Positions 37,674 through 47,009 of a stretch of 64,000 nt of DNA are shown here, piece by piece. The stretch comes from Nitrosomonas oligotropha. Its GTDB lineage: Bacteria; Pseudomonadota; Gammaproteobacteria; Burkholderiales; Nitrosomonadaceae. The stretch is from positions 1-64,000 of the forward strand of contig NZ_QRBZ01000036.1 of assembly GCF_009833085.1 (NCBI RefSeq). Direction: 5' to 3'. A program made the translations under genes and the position numbers. Each line of letters starts with the position of its first letter. The stretch's first letter is position 1. Under the pieces are notes generated by a model that was given only the letters and a program-made list of their open reading frames with translations, did not search any database and was not told the DNA's origin.

Positions 37674-38576
37674 CTAATTCCGGTCGCGGTACATGACCAC
37701 CGTAAAGCGCACGCCTTGATCGGTACGATAGGCTTCCAGATCGAACGGATAGGCATTGTGTTTCTCAAGTTTGCTGCCGACGGTATCGCCATCGATATCG
37801 TCGTACCAAGCCCATTTTCCAACATCGAGACGTTCCGCAACTGCCGTAAAGTAGCGCACGCCATTTTCAGAAAAACCGCGGATTCGCAGCGGTGTAACGT
37901 TGTGTTTGCGTAATTGGGCGTCCAATTCTTCTGCCGTTACACGGGTCAGGATTATTGAAGGTCCTGGACGATCCTCGGCAATCGCTGCGTATTTGCGCAC
38001 ACCGCCATCGACGTAGGTGGTGAAGTCAGCAATCCGCTGCTGGTCCTTGGCTAACTGGCTGAGTCCAGCTTCGTCCAGACCGGTCAGCACCCTGGTTTTG
38101 GGTTCCGGGTTTTTTTGCAAAGCCAGCGAAAAACGGGGTTGACCATCGATTTCAGCGGTGGTGATCGATATGGGACGGGCGGCCATGCCGGCAATTTTGT
38201 CATCAAGCTCCGCCGCCGGAACATCGCGCAGATAATGCCCTTCAACCCCGGATTCGCGGTAAACGATTGCGGCAAAACGGTGGTTTTTACCTGTGCCATA
38301 GCTGGAAAGGCGCGCCAAGTGCATGCCCGGCATGAGCACGTCGTCGATATATTCCGGCGCAATGTCGTGCGACCAGAGCCAGCTTTCTGGCGGTTTGATA
38401 GAGAATTTCATCGCTTCTCCTTGCTGTAAGGATTCCGTTGCGGTTGTCTGGTTATTGTCCTGCTTGCCGGGCGGATTGGCTTTGAGATTATTATCCGTGG
38501 TGCATCCGATGATGAGCATTCCCATTACAACAGAAACCACCCGTTTTAAGAAAGTGATGCGCGTTATGCTTTCCAT
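37674..38576 (-). CDS. Lipoprotein with bacterial tandem repeat domain 1 (BTRD1-like) repeats
   Basis: About 300 residues from ATG 38576, with GGAG about 8 bp upstream; the ATG at 38591 has none. Lipoprotein signal with lipobox MLIIGC. The mature chain consists of about five repeats of ~45 residues with the pattern L...G..P..I..Y...G..RFAAI.Y (HRFAAIVYRESG, PRFSLALQKN, RKYAAIAEDR, VRYFTAVAERL, VRFTVVMYRDRN). This matches BTRD1 repeats, found in secreted bacterial and fungal proteins with poorly known roles. Function here unknown; envelope location is inferred from the lipobox. Confidence 0.7.
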   Translation of the reverse strand: MESITRITFLKRVVSVVMGMLIIGCTTDNNLKANPPGKQDNNQTTATESLQQGEAMKFSIKPPESWLWSHDIAPEYIDDVLMPGMHLARLSSYGTGKNHRFAAIVYRESGVEGHYLRDVPAAELDDKIAGMAARPISITTAEIDGQPRFSLALQKNPEPKTRVLTGLDEAGLSQLAKDQQRIADFTTYVDGGVRKYAAIAEDRPGPSIILTRVTAEELDAQLRKHNVTPLRIRGFSENGVRYFTAVAERLDVGKWAWYDDIDGDTVGSKLEKHNAYPFDLEAYRTDQGVRFTVVMYRDRN

Positions 38577-38740
38577 AGTGTTTGTCTCCATCGAGCCGGT
38601 GAGTTAAAAGCCCTGCAAAACTACCGCGCTTGGCCATCGCTCGCTACCTTTCTCAAAGTATGCTTAAACAACGCGGATACCTGAGTTTGGATGATACCGC
38701 AAGGTCAAAAAATCACGGCGTTTTTCCATTCACGGCGTGT

Positions 38741-38769
38741 TTGACAGTCTACCCGGCATTCAGTATATT
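38741..38769 (+). promoter_or_regulatory. Strong sigma-70 promoter for ketoacyl synthase-ACP pair
   Basis: A perfect -35 TTGACA (38741-38746), exactly 17 bp of spacer, and TATATT (38764-38769, five of six). It lies 65 bp before the ketoacyl synthase start. The 257-bp gap from 38577 to 38833 holds nothing else that I recognise. Confidence 0.75.
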
Positions 38770-38833
38770 CAGCGCTGAAAAAACTCGTTTAATTTTACGA
38801 TATCCTGCTTTAAAACCCTCTTAGAATCTTTGT

Positions 38834-40051
38834 ATGCGCATCGTTGTCACTGGAATGGGGATTGTTTCACCGATCGGCGCGAGCGTTGATCAATTCTGGA
38901 AAAATGCAGTGGCCGGTGTGAGTGGAATCGGCGGTATTCAGAGTTTCGATACTACCAAACAACGCTCTAAAATTGCCGGTGAAGTGACCGGTTTTGATCC
39001 CACTGCTTTCTTATCCACCAAGCAAATCGAACAAACCGACCGGTTCACCCAACTCGCTTTACACGCGGCACAACAAGCGCTGGAAGATGCGCAAGGTCTT
39101 GAAGGCTACCAACCGCGGCGTTTAGCCGTGTGTTTGGGATCGGGCATGGGGGGATTTTCAACCTTTGAATTCTCGGCCACCCGCAGGCTGCAAAACAAAT
39201 CCGTTCCGCCTTTTTCCGTTCCCCGCATTATGGCCAATTCCGCCGCTGCCTGGATAGCGACCAGATACGGTCTTAAAGGCCCGAATCTGACGTGCAGCAC
39301 GGCGTGCTCCTCGGCTGCCAATGCGATTGGCATGGCGCTGGATTTGTTGCGCACGGGAAAAGCCGACGCTGTTGTTACGGGCGGCGCGGAAGCGTGCGTA
39401 TTGCCGCTTACGATGACGGGTTTCGAAGCATTGTTCGCACTGTCCACCGGTTTTAATGCCGATCCGGCGCATGCTTCCCGGCCCTTCGCCAAAGGCCGCG
39501 ACGGTTTTGTCATGGGCGAAGGTGCGGGCATTCTGGTGCTGGAAACGGAGGAAGCGGCTCTGAAGCGCGGCGCGAAAATCTATGCACGCCTGGCCGGTTA
39601 CGGCTGTGCCTGCGATGCCACGCATATCGTCGCGCCGGATGTCGACGGGCAAGTCGCCGCGATGCAGGCCTCGCTGGACGATGCCGGTATGACATCCGGT
39701 CAAGTGGACTACATCAATGCGCACGCCACTTCCACACCCATCGGCGACGTGATCGAAACCAAAGCGATCAAACAATTATTCGGTGAACGCGCGCCGGAAA
39801 TCCCGATCAGCGCCACCAAATCGATGATCGGCCACAGCATCGGCGCTTCCGCAGCCATCGGCAGTATTGCCGCCATCATGACCTTGCAAACGGGCACGAT
39901 ACATCCCACGATCAATTTGCTGGAAGCCGATCCCGAGTGCGACTTAAACTACACGCCCAATAGCGCAGTAGAGAAAAAAGTGCAGACCGCTCTGTGCAAT
40001 GCATTCGGATTCGGCGGCAACAACGTCAGCATCGTTTTTACAACTCTTTAA
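38834..40051 (+). CDS. fabF: Beta-ketoacyl-ACP synthase II (FabF-type)
   Basis: 405 residues, the normal KAS II length. The catalytic triad is visible: Cys158 in CSTACSS, His297 in INAHATSTP, His334 in MIGHSIGASA. GFVMGEGAGILVLE and the C-terminal NAFGFGGNNVSIVF are typical. It condenses malonyl-ACP with an acyl-ACP. It forms a two-gene unit with a small ACP 15 bp downstream and is not part of a full fab cluster in this window, so it may be a dedicated second system; the gene symbol marks the family, not proven housekeeping use. Confidence 0.88.
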   Translation: MRIVVTGMGIVSPIGASVDQFWKNAVAGVSGIGGIQSFDTTKQRSKIAGEVTGFDPTAFLSTKQIEQTDRFTQLALHAAQQALEDAQGLEGYQPRRLAVCLGSGMGGFSTFEFSATRRLQNKSVPPFSVPRIMANSAAAWIATRYGLKGPNLTCSTACSSAANAIGMALDLLRTGKADAVVTGGAEACVLPLTMTGFEALFALSTGFNADPAHASRPFAKGRDGFVMGEGAGILVLETEEAALKRGAKIYARLAGYGCACDATHIVAPDVDGQVAAMQASLDDAGMTSGQVDYINAHATSTPIGDVIETKAIKQLFGERAPEIPISATKSMIGHSIGASAAIGSIAAIMTLQTGTIHPTINLLEADPECDLNYTPNSAVEKKVQTALCNAFGFGGNNVSIVFTTL

Positions 40052-40066
40052 AAGGTGTCAACAGAC

Positions 40067-40321
40067 ATGGATACAGCAGAACTCGAAGCGAAGGTCATCG
40101 AATTTATCGCGTCAAAAGTTGAAAATATCGACACATCCACCATCACCACCGCATCCAAATTCGAAGAACTCGGGCTCGACTCAATGGACACCGTGCAACT
40201 GCTGTTCGACGCGGAAGACGCTTTCGGTGTGACGTTCGACGGTGAGGAGGTGAAAAATCTTCGCAGTGTAGGGGATATTATTACTTATATTAGTGAGCAT
40301 CCGCCGGAGGGGAAGGGTTAA
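40067..40321 (+). CDS. Acyl carrier protein
   Basis: 84 residues from ATG 40067, with AAAGG about 11 bp upstream; the GTG at 40055 would add four residues. The phosphopantetheine site is LGLDSMD (Ser39), inside an acidic four-helix ACP chain. Helix 3 (FGVTFDGEEVKNLRSVGDIITYI) is like AcpP. It lies directly after the ketoacyl synthase, in the same operon, and is likely its private partner. It differs enough from typical AcpP (DSLDTV) to suggest a specialised carrier, which is inference. Confidence 0.88.
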   Translation: MDTAELEAKVIEFIASKVENIDTSTITTASKFEELGLDSMDTVQLLFDAEDAFGVTFDGEEVKNLRSVGDIITYISEHPPEGKG

Positions 40322-40437
40322 AGTTAGGAATTAATAAAATGATATGCCTTGATAATGTTAGATATTGCATTATTTCGGATGTCGAATTGTAGTTATCCAA
40401 CCATGCAAGCAGTTTGCCTTGTAAACAAAATCAGAAA

Positions 40438-41241
40438 ATGGTTCGAGACGAGCTTCTATACCATTACACAAGTATCGATGGCCTCAACGGTATCATTAGC
40501 TCCCGCAGTGTTTGGGCGAGTGACTGCCGTTATCTCAATGATCAAAAGGAATTGGTTCATGCGATCGAACTCTTTCTCAGCAGATTTGAGGGGGATACCA
40601 AAGAGACACTTTCGTTTGCTCTGAAGTTGTACAATTTCTCACGGGCTCATTGTGTTTTCTCCTTGTCTCATTCTCCACATGTTCTTAGCCAGTGGCGTGC
40701 ATATGGAGATAGTGGGTGTGGAGCAGCTATAGGTTTCGTGCGCAATCGCCTGTTGGGAATTGGTGAATCTTCTACTCACATACTGGTTGATTGTATCTAC
40801 CATGATCATGAAAGCTTCCTAGATGGCGTGGTTGAAGAACGTAGCGAAGAAATAGAAGCGTTACTCAAGATGTATTCTAATTCTCGTGGTGCTTTAGATT
40901 TATTTGTAAGTCTGATAAACGAGAATCCCAAACCCCTAATGTGTCTTTTTAGTGAGCTCCTTAAGGTTAAGAATCCTGCATTTAAAGAAGAGCAAGAGGT
41001 TCGGCTAGTGATCAGTGTCCCCATCAGGCAAGTTCAAACTAGGGTGGCGAACAAACTTATTATTCCTTTTGTAGAGCATTCTTTTGTAGATAATGGTAAT
41101 GAGGAAAACTTATGGTGCGTTGCGCCTGAAATATGGTTTGGGCCGAGGTGCGACAAAAGGAACATGCAAGCACTGTTGGTGTTTGGGCAATTTGGATGGA
41201 GTGTTGACGGTATTCATCATTACGATTGCGGATACATTTGA
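40438..41241 (+). CDS. DUF2971 domain protein
   Basis: About 267 residues from ATG 40438; no good ribosome site for this or for the TTG at 40414. The N-terminal LLYHYTSIDGLNGIISSRSVWASDCRYLNDQKE block and the central LSQWRAYGDSGCGAAIGF block define the DUF2971 family. Function is unknown; members often lie in variable or defence-rich regions. AT-rich compared with the upstream fatty-acid genes, hinting at transfer. It is followed by 252 bp with no gene and then MazEF. Confidence 0.75.
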   Translation: MVRDELLYHYTSIDGLNGIISSRSVWASDCRYLNDQKELVHAIELFLSRFEGDTKETLSFALKLYNFSRAHCVFSLSHSPHVLSQWRAYGDSGCGAAIGFVRNRLLGIGESSTHILVDCIYHDHESFLDGVVEERSEEIEALLKMYSNSRGALDLFVSLINENPKPLMCLFSELLKVKNPAFKEEQEVRLVISVPIRQVQTRVANKLIIPFVEHSFVDNGNEENLWCVAPEIWFGPRCDKRNMQALLVFGQFGWSVDGIHHYDCGYI

Positions 41242-41310
41242 ACTTGCGTAAGGCAGAAGCTGAAAGCGTTCCGCCAGAATGGTCCCCATTGATTTCACTG
41301 AACGAAAGCG

Positions 41311-41331
41311 ATGATCACTTGAGGTGATCAT
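41311..41331. repeat. Inverted repeat before the MazEF pair
   Basis: ATGATCAC (41311-41318) and GTGATCAT (41324-41331) form a perfect 8-bp inverted repeat around TTGAG. There is no T-run, so it is either an operator or chance. The remaining bases between 41242 and 41493 show nothing I recognise. Confidence 0.35.
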
Positions 41332-41493
41332 TGATGTTGGTTTTGATTTTGGTGGATCACCTTTTGGGCATTCTCTCTACGGAACCTACGGTTGGCCGAA
41401 AGCCTATGGAGAAAAATAAGTTAAGGGATTGCTTGTATGTCCAAAGTAATTACATTATAGTTGTGCCGGTATCGTAATCTATTCACGTTTCTC

Positions 41494-41748
41494 ATGACCC
41501 ATCTCATCAAAATCGGAAATTCCCAAGGTATTCGTATTCCCAAGCCGCTCATTGAGCAGGCTGACTTGGAAGGTAAGGATTTGCAATTGCAAGTCGTGGA
41601 GGGCGGTTTGTTGATTTCACCTAAGAAACCGGCGCGGGAGGGATGGCGGGAATCCATTAAAAATACACTGGAAAATCGCGGTGCTGAGTCGCTAGACCAG
41701 GAATGGCTGAATGCACCTTTAGTGACTGATGATGATTGGGCTTGGTAA
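41494..41748 (+). CDS. MazE-like antitoxin (AbrB-type swapped-hairpin)
   Basis: 84 residues from ATG 41494. The N-terminal MTHLIKIGNSQGIRIPK with LQLQVVEGGLLISPKK is the AbrB/MazE DNA-binding fold. The acidic C-terminal half (LDQEWLNAPLVTDDDWAW) is the usual toxin-binding tail. Its stop overlaps the start of the MazF-like gene (TAATG). Expected to neutralise the toxin and repress the operon. I see no perfect operator directly at its start; an inverted repeat lies about 165 bp upstream. Confidence 0.85.
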   Translation: MTHLIKIGNSQGIRIPKPLIEQADLEGKDLQLQVVEGGLLISPKKPAREGWRESIKNTLENRGAESLDQEWLNAPLVTDDDWAW

Positions 41749-42071
41749 TGCCGAAGGTTTCGCGGTTCCAGGTTTGGCTGGTGCAGCTCGACCCGACGCA
41801 AGGCTCGGAAATCAATAAAACAAGACCTTGTGTTGTTATTTCCCCGGATGAGCTTTCTGCTTTATCCACCGTGCTCATGGCGCCGATGACCAGCCGTGGT
41901 TTTGAATTTCCCTGCAGGGTTGCTTGCAGTTTCAAGGAAAAACAGGGTTTGATTTTGCTGGATCAGATCCGCGCTGTCGATAAAACCCGCTTGGTCAGCA
42001 AACTCGGGGTTATTGACGAAGCAACGCAAATCGAATTGTGCCAGCGATTGCAAGAGATGTTCGCTTACTGA
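41748..42071 (+). CDS. MazF/PemK-family mRNA endonuclease toxin
   Basis: 107 residues from the ATG that overlaps the antitoxin stop. PemK/MazF signatures: QVWLVQLDPTQGSEINKTRPCVVISP (the conserved Arg-Pro), MAPMTSRG, and GLILLDQIRAVDKTRL, which carries a catalytic-region Arg and Thr. MazF toxins are ribosome-independent mRNA interferases; the cleavage site here is unknown. Coupled expression with MazE supports a complete type II pair. Confidence 0.88.
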   Translation: MPKVSRFQVWLVQLDPTQGSEINKTRPCVVISPDELSALSTVLMAPMTSRGFEFPCRVACSFKEKQGLILLDQIRAVDKTRLVSKLGVIDEATQIELCQRLQEMFAY

Positions 42072-42170
42072 CAGGCTATTGAGAAACTACCGGTGTTGCC
42101 GCTGCGGTAAACAAGATCTGCTTACTTGCATAACTTTCAAGAATAACCCGCTACCGAAAGGAGAATAACC

Positions 42171-42617
42171 ATGTCCACAAACACTATCCGCCTTCATCGT
42201 GTGCTGCACGCGCCACCGGAGAGAATTTACCGGGCGTTTCTGGATGCCGATGCGCTGGTTAAGTGGCTGCCGCCGCACGGTTTTACCGCGAAGGTTCATC
42301 ACATGGAGGCTAAAACCGGCGGCAGTTTCAAGATGTCCTTTACGAACTTCAGCAGTGGGCATAGCCATTCGTTTGGCGGTGAATATCTGGAGCTGGTGCC
42401 GTTTGAGCGTATCCGCTATACCGACAAGTTCGATGATCCGAATTTACCCGGAGAGATGCACGTCACGATAGCGTTAAAACAGGTTTCCTGCGGGACCGAG
42501 TTAAACATCGTGCAAGAAGGTGTGCCGTCAGTAATCCCAGCTGAGGCCTGCTACCTTGGTTGGCAGGAATCGCTCACGTTGCTGGCAAGGCTCGTCGAAG
42601 CCGAGATTCCGGGCTGA
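42171..42617 (+). CDS. SRPBCC (AHSA1/START-like) domain protein
   Basis: 148 residues. LHRVLHAPPERIYRAFLDADALVKWLPPHGFTAKV and the repeated strands (GGSFKMSF, LELVPFERIRYTDKF, TELNIVQEGVP, GWQESLTLLARLVE) match the Activator-of-Hsp90 homologue-1-like/START fold used to bind hydrophobic ligands. Role and ligand unknown. AAGGAG lies 7 bp before the ATG. Transcribed on its own between MazEF and the lipase-like gene. Confidence 0.83.
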   Translation: MSTNTIRLHRVLHAPPERIYRAFLDADALVKWLPPHGFTAKVHHMEAKTGGSFKMSFTNFSSGHSHSFGGEYLELVPFERIRYTDKFDDPNLPGEMHVTIALKQVSCGTELNIVQEGVPSVIPAEACYLGWQESLTLLARLVEAEIPG

Positions 42618-42680
42618 TTTCCATGCGGTTGGCAGCGTTCTAGTTTCACTAGCTTTTGCGAGCATCATCGCATCGTGGCA

Positions 42681-43880
42681 ATGGCTCACAAAGATCATTC
42701 AATAGCAGTAGTTGCTTTTTTTCTCCTGCTGATAGTACTTTCCGGCTGTGTTCACCGTCCGTATGTAACGGCTCCCTATCCCCGTTGGGGAAATGAGATT
42801 GCAATCGAGCAGAGTGGTGAGGAGCCGTTGATTCTGCGCACTTTACCGCCGCAATCCGCTCAAGCAAGCGCGTGTGTGTTGCTGGTGCACGGCATGAACG
42901 AGCATATCGGGCGTTATGGCGAAGTGGCGCGGTATTTTTCTCAACGCTATTTTGTTGCCGGGTTCGATCATTACGCGCATGGCCTTTCCAATCCGGTGCT
43001 ACGCCGTGCGGATAAGGCGCTCGCGGAGGGAGTCGGCCGGGCCGATGTCAGCGACGCGTATCTGGCGCAATCGGCTTTGTACGATCTGGAGCCGCTGCGG
43101 CAGACGCTTGACCGGGTGTTAAAAGCCTTCATGGCGCAATGCGATGCGCAAACCCATCCGCAGCGGCCGGTGTTCATCGTGGCGCACAGTTTGGGCGGGC
43201 TGGTGATCGCGTCGTATTTGCTCAAGCAGCGCAACGAATTCGAATTGCTCAAACGGATACGGGGTGTGGTTTTTCTTGCTCCGGCTTTTGCCGTGAGCGA
43301 ACCGCCCGGATGGCGCGGCTGGCTGGCGAATCCACTGATCAAACTGTCTTTCCATGCGGAAACGCATTTTTTGCATCCGGAGCATGAACCGCTGCCGTTG
43401 CTGCTGTTCAATCAATTACTTTCACTCGTCACGGTGCCGGTTCTGGATGGTTTGTTCGAAGTATTTTCCTGGCCGGGACTGCGCAACTTTGCGACGCCAA
43501 CCTCACCGGCTTGGGTGACGGATTATTTGACCGATAGCGAAGAACAGAAAGCGCAGCTGCGCGCCGACGGCTGGATCGTGCGCCGTAGCCTGTTGCGCTA
43601 TGTGAAAGGGATTGAAGCGGAAGTTGTGGATTTCCGCCGCCACATGGCGGATTTTTCGATACCGTACTACCTGATTTATTCCGAAATGGATCCGATCACC
43701 CCCGCCTGGGGCGACGAAGATTTTGCCCGCGTGACACTGCAACATGATCCCGCTAACGAAGTTTTGAAACTACCCGGTCTGCCGTATCACCAGCATGTAT
43801 TTTTGCAAGAACCCATACGAACCGGATTGCTGCAAAAAATAGAACACTGGATGGATCATCGGTTACGTGCAGTGCAATGA
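42681..43880 (+). CDS. Alpha/beta-hydrolase lipoprotein (monoacylglycerol lipase-like)
   Basis: About 399 residues from ATG 42681 (a GTG at 42675 is also in frame). The lipoprotein signal ends at VLSGC. Hydrolase core: VLLVHGMNEHIGRYGEVARYF with the oxyanion HGM, FDHYAHGLS, the nucleophile in VAHSLGGLV, an acidic residue in SEMDPITP, and the late His in YHQHVF. The pattern resembles monoacylglycerol or lysophospholipase-type serine hydrolases. Likely envelope-anchored. A strong terminator follows its stop. Confidence 0.82.
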   Translation: MAHKDHSIAVVAFFLLLIVLSGCVHRPYVTAPYPRWGNEIAIEQSGEEPLILRTLPPQSAQASACVLLVHGMNEHIGRYGEVARYFSQRYFVAGFDHYAHGLSNPVLRRADKALAEGVGRADVSDAYLAQSALYDLEPLRQTLDRVLKAFMAQCDAQTHPQRPVFIVAHSLGGLVIASYLLKQRNEFELLKRIRGVVFLAPAFAVSEPPGWRGWLANPLIKLSFHAETHFLHPEHEPLPLLLFNQLLSLVTVPVLDGLFEVFSWPGLRNFATPTSPAWVTDYLTDSEEQKAQLRADGWIVRRSLLRYVKGIEAEVVDFRRHMADFSIPYYLIYSEMDPITPAWGDEDFARVTLQHDPANEVLKLPGLPYHQHVFLQEPIRTGLLQKIEHWMDHRLRAVQ

Positions 43881-43925
43881 CGGCTTGTGTGAGGTGTGCT
43901 GCCAAGGGGTGATAGTCGGTTGGGT

Positions 43926-43967
43926 GAGAGTACTACCGTTCTGCTTTACCCGGTAGTACTCTCTTTT
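43926..43967 (+). terminator. Rho-independent terminator after the hydrolase lipoprotein gene
   Basis: GAGAGTACTACCG (43926-43938) pairs perfectly with CGGTAGTACTCTC (43951-43963) across a 12-base loop, followed by TTTT. It ends transcription from the + strand before the convergent chemoreceptor gene. Confidence 0.85.
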
Positions 43968-44012
43968 CAGCGGATTTGACTGACTCAATCGAAGCGTATG
44001 ATCGAGGAATGA

Positions 44013-45737
44013 TTAAAACTCTTCCCAGCCATTACTCCCACCCGCGGCTGTTTTGCGCGATTGTGTTGTGGCGGATGCGGTTTCATGGCTTAAATTAACC
44101 AGGGCTTTTTTCGGAGCAGGGCCACGATTGGGTAGGTTGGAAACCGTCGCAGGGCGATTGTTTCTTTTTACAGTTGAAGAGGTTGAATGCGCACCTGCCA
44201 ATTTGAAAGTACTCACTGCATGCGTCAGGGCTTGAGCTTGCTCCTTCATGGATTCGGCGGCAGCGGCGGCTTGTTCCACTAAGGCTGCGTTTTGCTGCGT
44301 GGCTTCGTCCATTTGGGTGACCGCTTGATTTACTTGTTCGATACCTGAGCTTTGTTCCTGAGAAGCTGCAGAAATTTCACTCATGATGTCGGTGACTCGT
44401 TTAACCGCCGTGACAATTTCATCCATCGTGACACCCGCTTCATCAACCAAGCGTGTTCCTTCATCGACTTTGGATACCGAGTCGTTGATCAGTTCCTTGA
44501 TCTCTTTCGCAGCTGCTGCGGAACGTTGTGCCAGTGTGCGCACTTCTGTGGCTACTACCGCAAATCCCCGGCCTTGTTCACCGGCACGTGCGGCTTCGAC
44601 GGCAGCATTCAACGCCAGAATGTTGGTTTGGAAAGCGATGCCATCAATGACACTGATGATGTCGACAATTTTATGCGAGCTTTCATTGATGGATCTCATG
44701 GTATCCACTACTTGACCCACGACTGCGCCGCCTTTGACCGCAACTTCCGATGCACCGGTGGCTAGTTGGTTGGCTTGACGGGCATTGTCGGCATTTTGTT
44801 TCACGGTGGAGGTCAATTCTTCCATCGAAGAAGCGGTTTCTTCCAAGCTGGATGCTTGTTCTTCGGTGCGCTGGCTCAAGTCTGAGTTGCCGGAAGCGAT
44901 TTCACTCGATGCGGTTGTGATTTGATCGGTACCCATGCGCACTTTACCCACCAAGTCGATTAAATTGTCGTTCATTTCTTTGAGCGCTAGAAGCAAACGG
45001 CCGGTGGATGATTTGGTAGAGGTTACGGTGATACTCGATGTCAGGTCACCTGCGGCTACCTTATGCGCTATTTCTATCGCTTCATCCAACGGCGCAACAA
45101 TCGATCTTAACAATAGATAACCGAAAATGGCTGCCAAGAGAAATCCTGCGATGATGGCCATTGCAGAAGCTGTAAAAATACTTTCATAGTTGGTTTGTGC
45201 ATGGTCATATTCTTGTGCCGAAGCCGATCTTTGCAGATCGAACAGAGCAAATACGGTTTCGCGCAACGCGCTGAATTTTGCTATGGTATCCGTTGATACA
45301 TGTTGTGCGGCCGCTTCAGATTTACCCGACGCTGCGAGCTGAAAAGCGTGGTTCATCGATTGCACATATTGGGCATGCTGCTCGGTTTTGATTTTACTCA
45401 GCCTCACTTCTTCGGGTATTAATTCGGTTGCCTGGAATTGCGCCCATAACCCTTCATTTTTTTGAACCAGTTGTTGCGCGTCTGCGCTCAGTGTTTTTGC
45501 CACATCGGGGTTGCTTAAAGTGGTGGTGGCAACAACTTTGGCCTGCACTTGATACCAGCCATCCAGAATCGTTCCCAAGTGTATGGATGGCTCCAGGCGG
45601 TCTTCATATAAGGTTTTCATTCCAGTATTCGATTGATTGAAACCATACAGACCCAGTGCACCAATTCCAAGCATCAGTGCCGATAGGATGCTCATTACAA
45701 ACATTAATCTGAATTTAATAGAAGTATTTGTGAACAT
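44013..45737 (-). CDS. Methyl-accepting chemotaxis protein
   Basis: 574 residues from ATG 45737, which has AGGA 7 bp upstream; the ATG at 45743 lies too close to it. Membrane helices at about 15-35 and 186-208 enclose a four-helix periplasmic sensor domain. HAMP follows, then the cytoplasmic helical hairpin with the conserved tip ([21 protein letters not shown]) and methylation-type Glu/Gln helices. The chain ends NGWEEF, matching the xWxxF tether that docks CheR and CheB. It follows cheW on the same strand after 36 bp. Confidence 0.95.
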   Translation of the reverse strand: MFTNTSIKFRLMFVMSILSALMLGIGALGLYGFNQSNTGMKTLYEDRLEPSIHLGTILDGWYQVQAKVVATTTLSNPDVAKTLSADAQQLVQKNEGLWAQFQATELIPEEVRLSKIKTEQHAQYVQSMNHAFQLAASGKSEAAAQHVSTDTIAKFSALRETVFALFDLQRSASAQEYDHAQTNYESIFTASAMAIIAGFLLAAIFGYLLLRSIVAPLDEAIEIAHKVAAGDLTSSITVTSTKSSTGRLLLALKEMNDNLIDLVGKVRMGTDQITTASSEIASGNSDLSQRTEEQASSLEETASSMEELTSTVKQNADNARQANQLATGASEVAVKGGAVVGQVVDTMRSINESSHKIVDIISVIDGIAFQTNILALNAAVEAARAGEQGRGFAVVATEVRTLAQRSAAAAKEIKELINDSVSKVDEGTRLVDEAGVTMDEIVTAVKRVTDIMSEISAASQEQSSGIEQVNQAVTQMDEATQQNAALVEQAAAAAESMKEQAQALTHAVSTFKLAGAHSTSSTVKRNNRPATVSNLPNRGPAPKKALVNLSHETASATTQSRKTAAGGSNGWEEF

Positions 45738-45779
45738 TTGCATTTCCTAATAATTTAAACAAGATGAAGTAAATATATT

Positions 45780-46289
45780 TTAGTTAAGGTTTTGATCAAT
45801 CAAGCCCATATCGTTTCTACTCAGCAACTTTTCGATATCGATTAGTATCAACATTCTTTCGTCCACGGTCCCTAATCCCATGATGTATTCCGTATCGATG
45901 ACTGAGCCCAGACCAGGCGTAGGGCGCATTTGTTCTTCAGCCAGATTAATCACATCGGATACGCTGTCGACCACCATGCCCACGACGCGTCCGGCTACGT
46001 TGATAATGATCACTACAGTGAATTGATCGTAATTTTCATTACCAAGGCGGAATTTGATGCGCAAATCTACGATTGGAACAATGATTCCGCGCAAATTGAC
46101 CACACCCTTGATGAATTCCGGCGCATTCGCAATTTGTGTGATGGCATCGTAATTACGAATTTCTTGTACCTTGAGTATTTCAATTCCATATTCTTCGTTT
46201 CCTAATCGAAAAGTCAGAAACTCATTGGTTGTCGTATTAGCCGCCGGATTTACCGACTCAGGCGCACTGCTGGCTGTATGTTCTTGCAT
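45780..46289 (-). CDS. cheW: CheW-type chemotaxis coupling protein
   Basis: About 169 residues. Start at ATG 46289 or the GTG directly before it at 46292; the ribosome site GAAGGAGAG fits both, and the longer frame to 46340 does not. After a 22-residue flexible N-terminus, the two SH3-like subdomains are clear: EFLTFRLGNEEYGIEILKVQEI, ANAPEFIKGVVNLRGIIVPIVDLR, VVGMVVDSVSDVI and YIMGLGTVDERMLILIDIEKLL. It links receptor to CheA. It lies in one unit with the receptor gene; no cheA or cheR is in the window. Confidence 0.93.
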   Translation of the reverse strand: MQEHTASSAPESVNPAANTTTNEFLTFRLGNEEYGIEILKVQEIRNYDAITQIANAPEFIKGVVNLRGIIVPIVDLRIKFRLGNENYDQFTVVIIINVAGRVVGMVVDSVSDVINLAEEQMRPTPGLGSVIDTEYIMGLGTVDERMLILIDIEKLLSRNDMGLIDQNLN

Positions 46290-47009
46290 CACGATTGACT
46301 CTCCTTCCCTATATAAAGATTGCAAACCAATAAAATCCAATGACTGTTATTTCTTCCTGGAAATATTCATACTAACCATTAATATTCAATATGATATTTA
46401 AACTTGTTGTGGAGCTGCTGCTGCTGATGGAGGGGTACTATAGGGCAAAAAAATAATGGGAATGTGGAGAGAATGTAAACTCTTTGTAAATTAAAAGACA
46501 AATTTATGAAAATCGGTATTTTGAGGGGGCTATGGGGACAGCGAATTGTTCCTGATAGTTGAACTGCTGATTAAGCGATTCTTTCCGATTCTTCTGTTTC
46601 CGCTACATATAGATTCGGACTTTTGTGCAGGCCGGATCGCCGGTTGTCGATGCCGGATTGATCGTTCCAATAGCGCAAACGACAATCACGGCATATCGTC
46701 GTTACCAGCAGCTAATCTTAATCTCCATTGTTGTGATAATACCCACAATACTTTGATATTTATTCTAGTATACTGTTATTAAGTAACGGTTTTTATTGGT
46801 TGTATTGAAAGTATGGCTGACTGAATTAAGAACGTATGAGGATATTCTGAGCGCTACGTGGTGAAGTGCAAATAACGCAATGAAGAGAGTTGTTTCTCAT
46901 TATCCGGGACTCAAGACTTTATAGGCGATGTTTGTTTTTCATCAGTGCAATTTTGGTTCTTCTCGTTTAAGTTTCTTACAAAAAATAAAAAGAAAATAGA
47001 GGTGAAGAA
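46290..47009. other. Long divergent intergenic region without a supported gene
   Basis: About 720 AT-rich bases between the cheW start (minus) and the LuxR gene (plus). The short reading frames inside have no family features. It must hold the promoters of both units, but I see no clear consensus pair. A short CTG run occurs near 46417-46430. Confidence 0.6.

Noticed and set aside
46546..46782. Short + strand frame in the long intergenic region
   Set aside because: No ribosome site, no recognisable motif and low-complexity composition.
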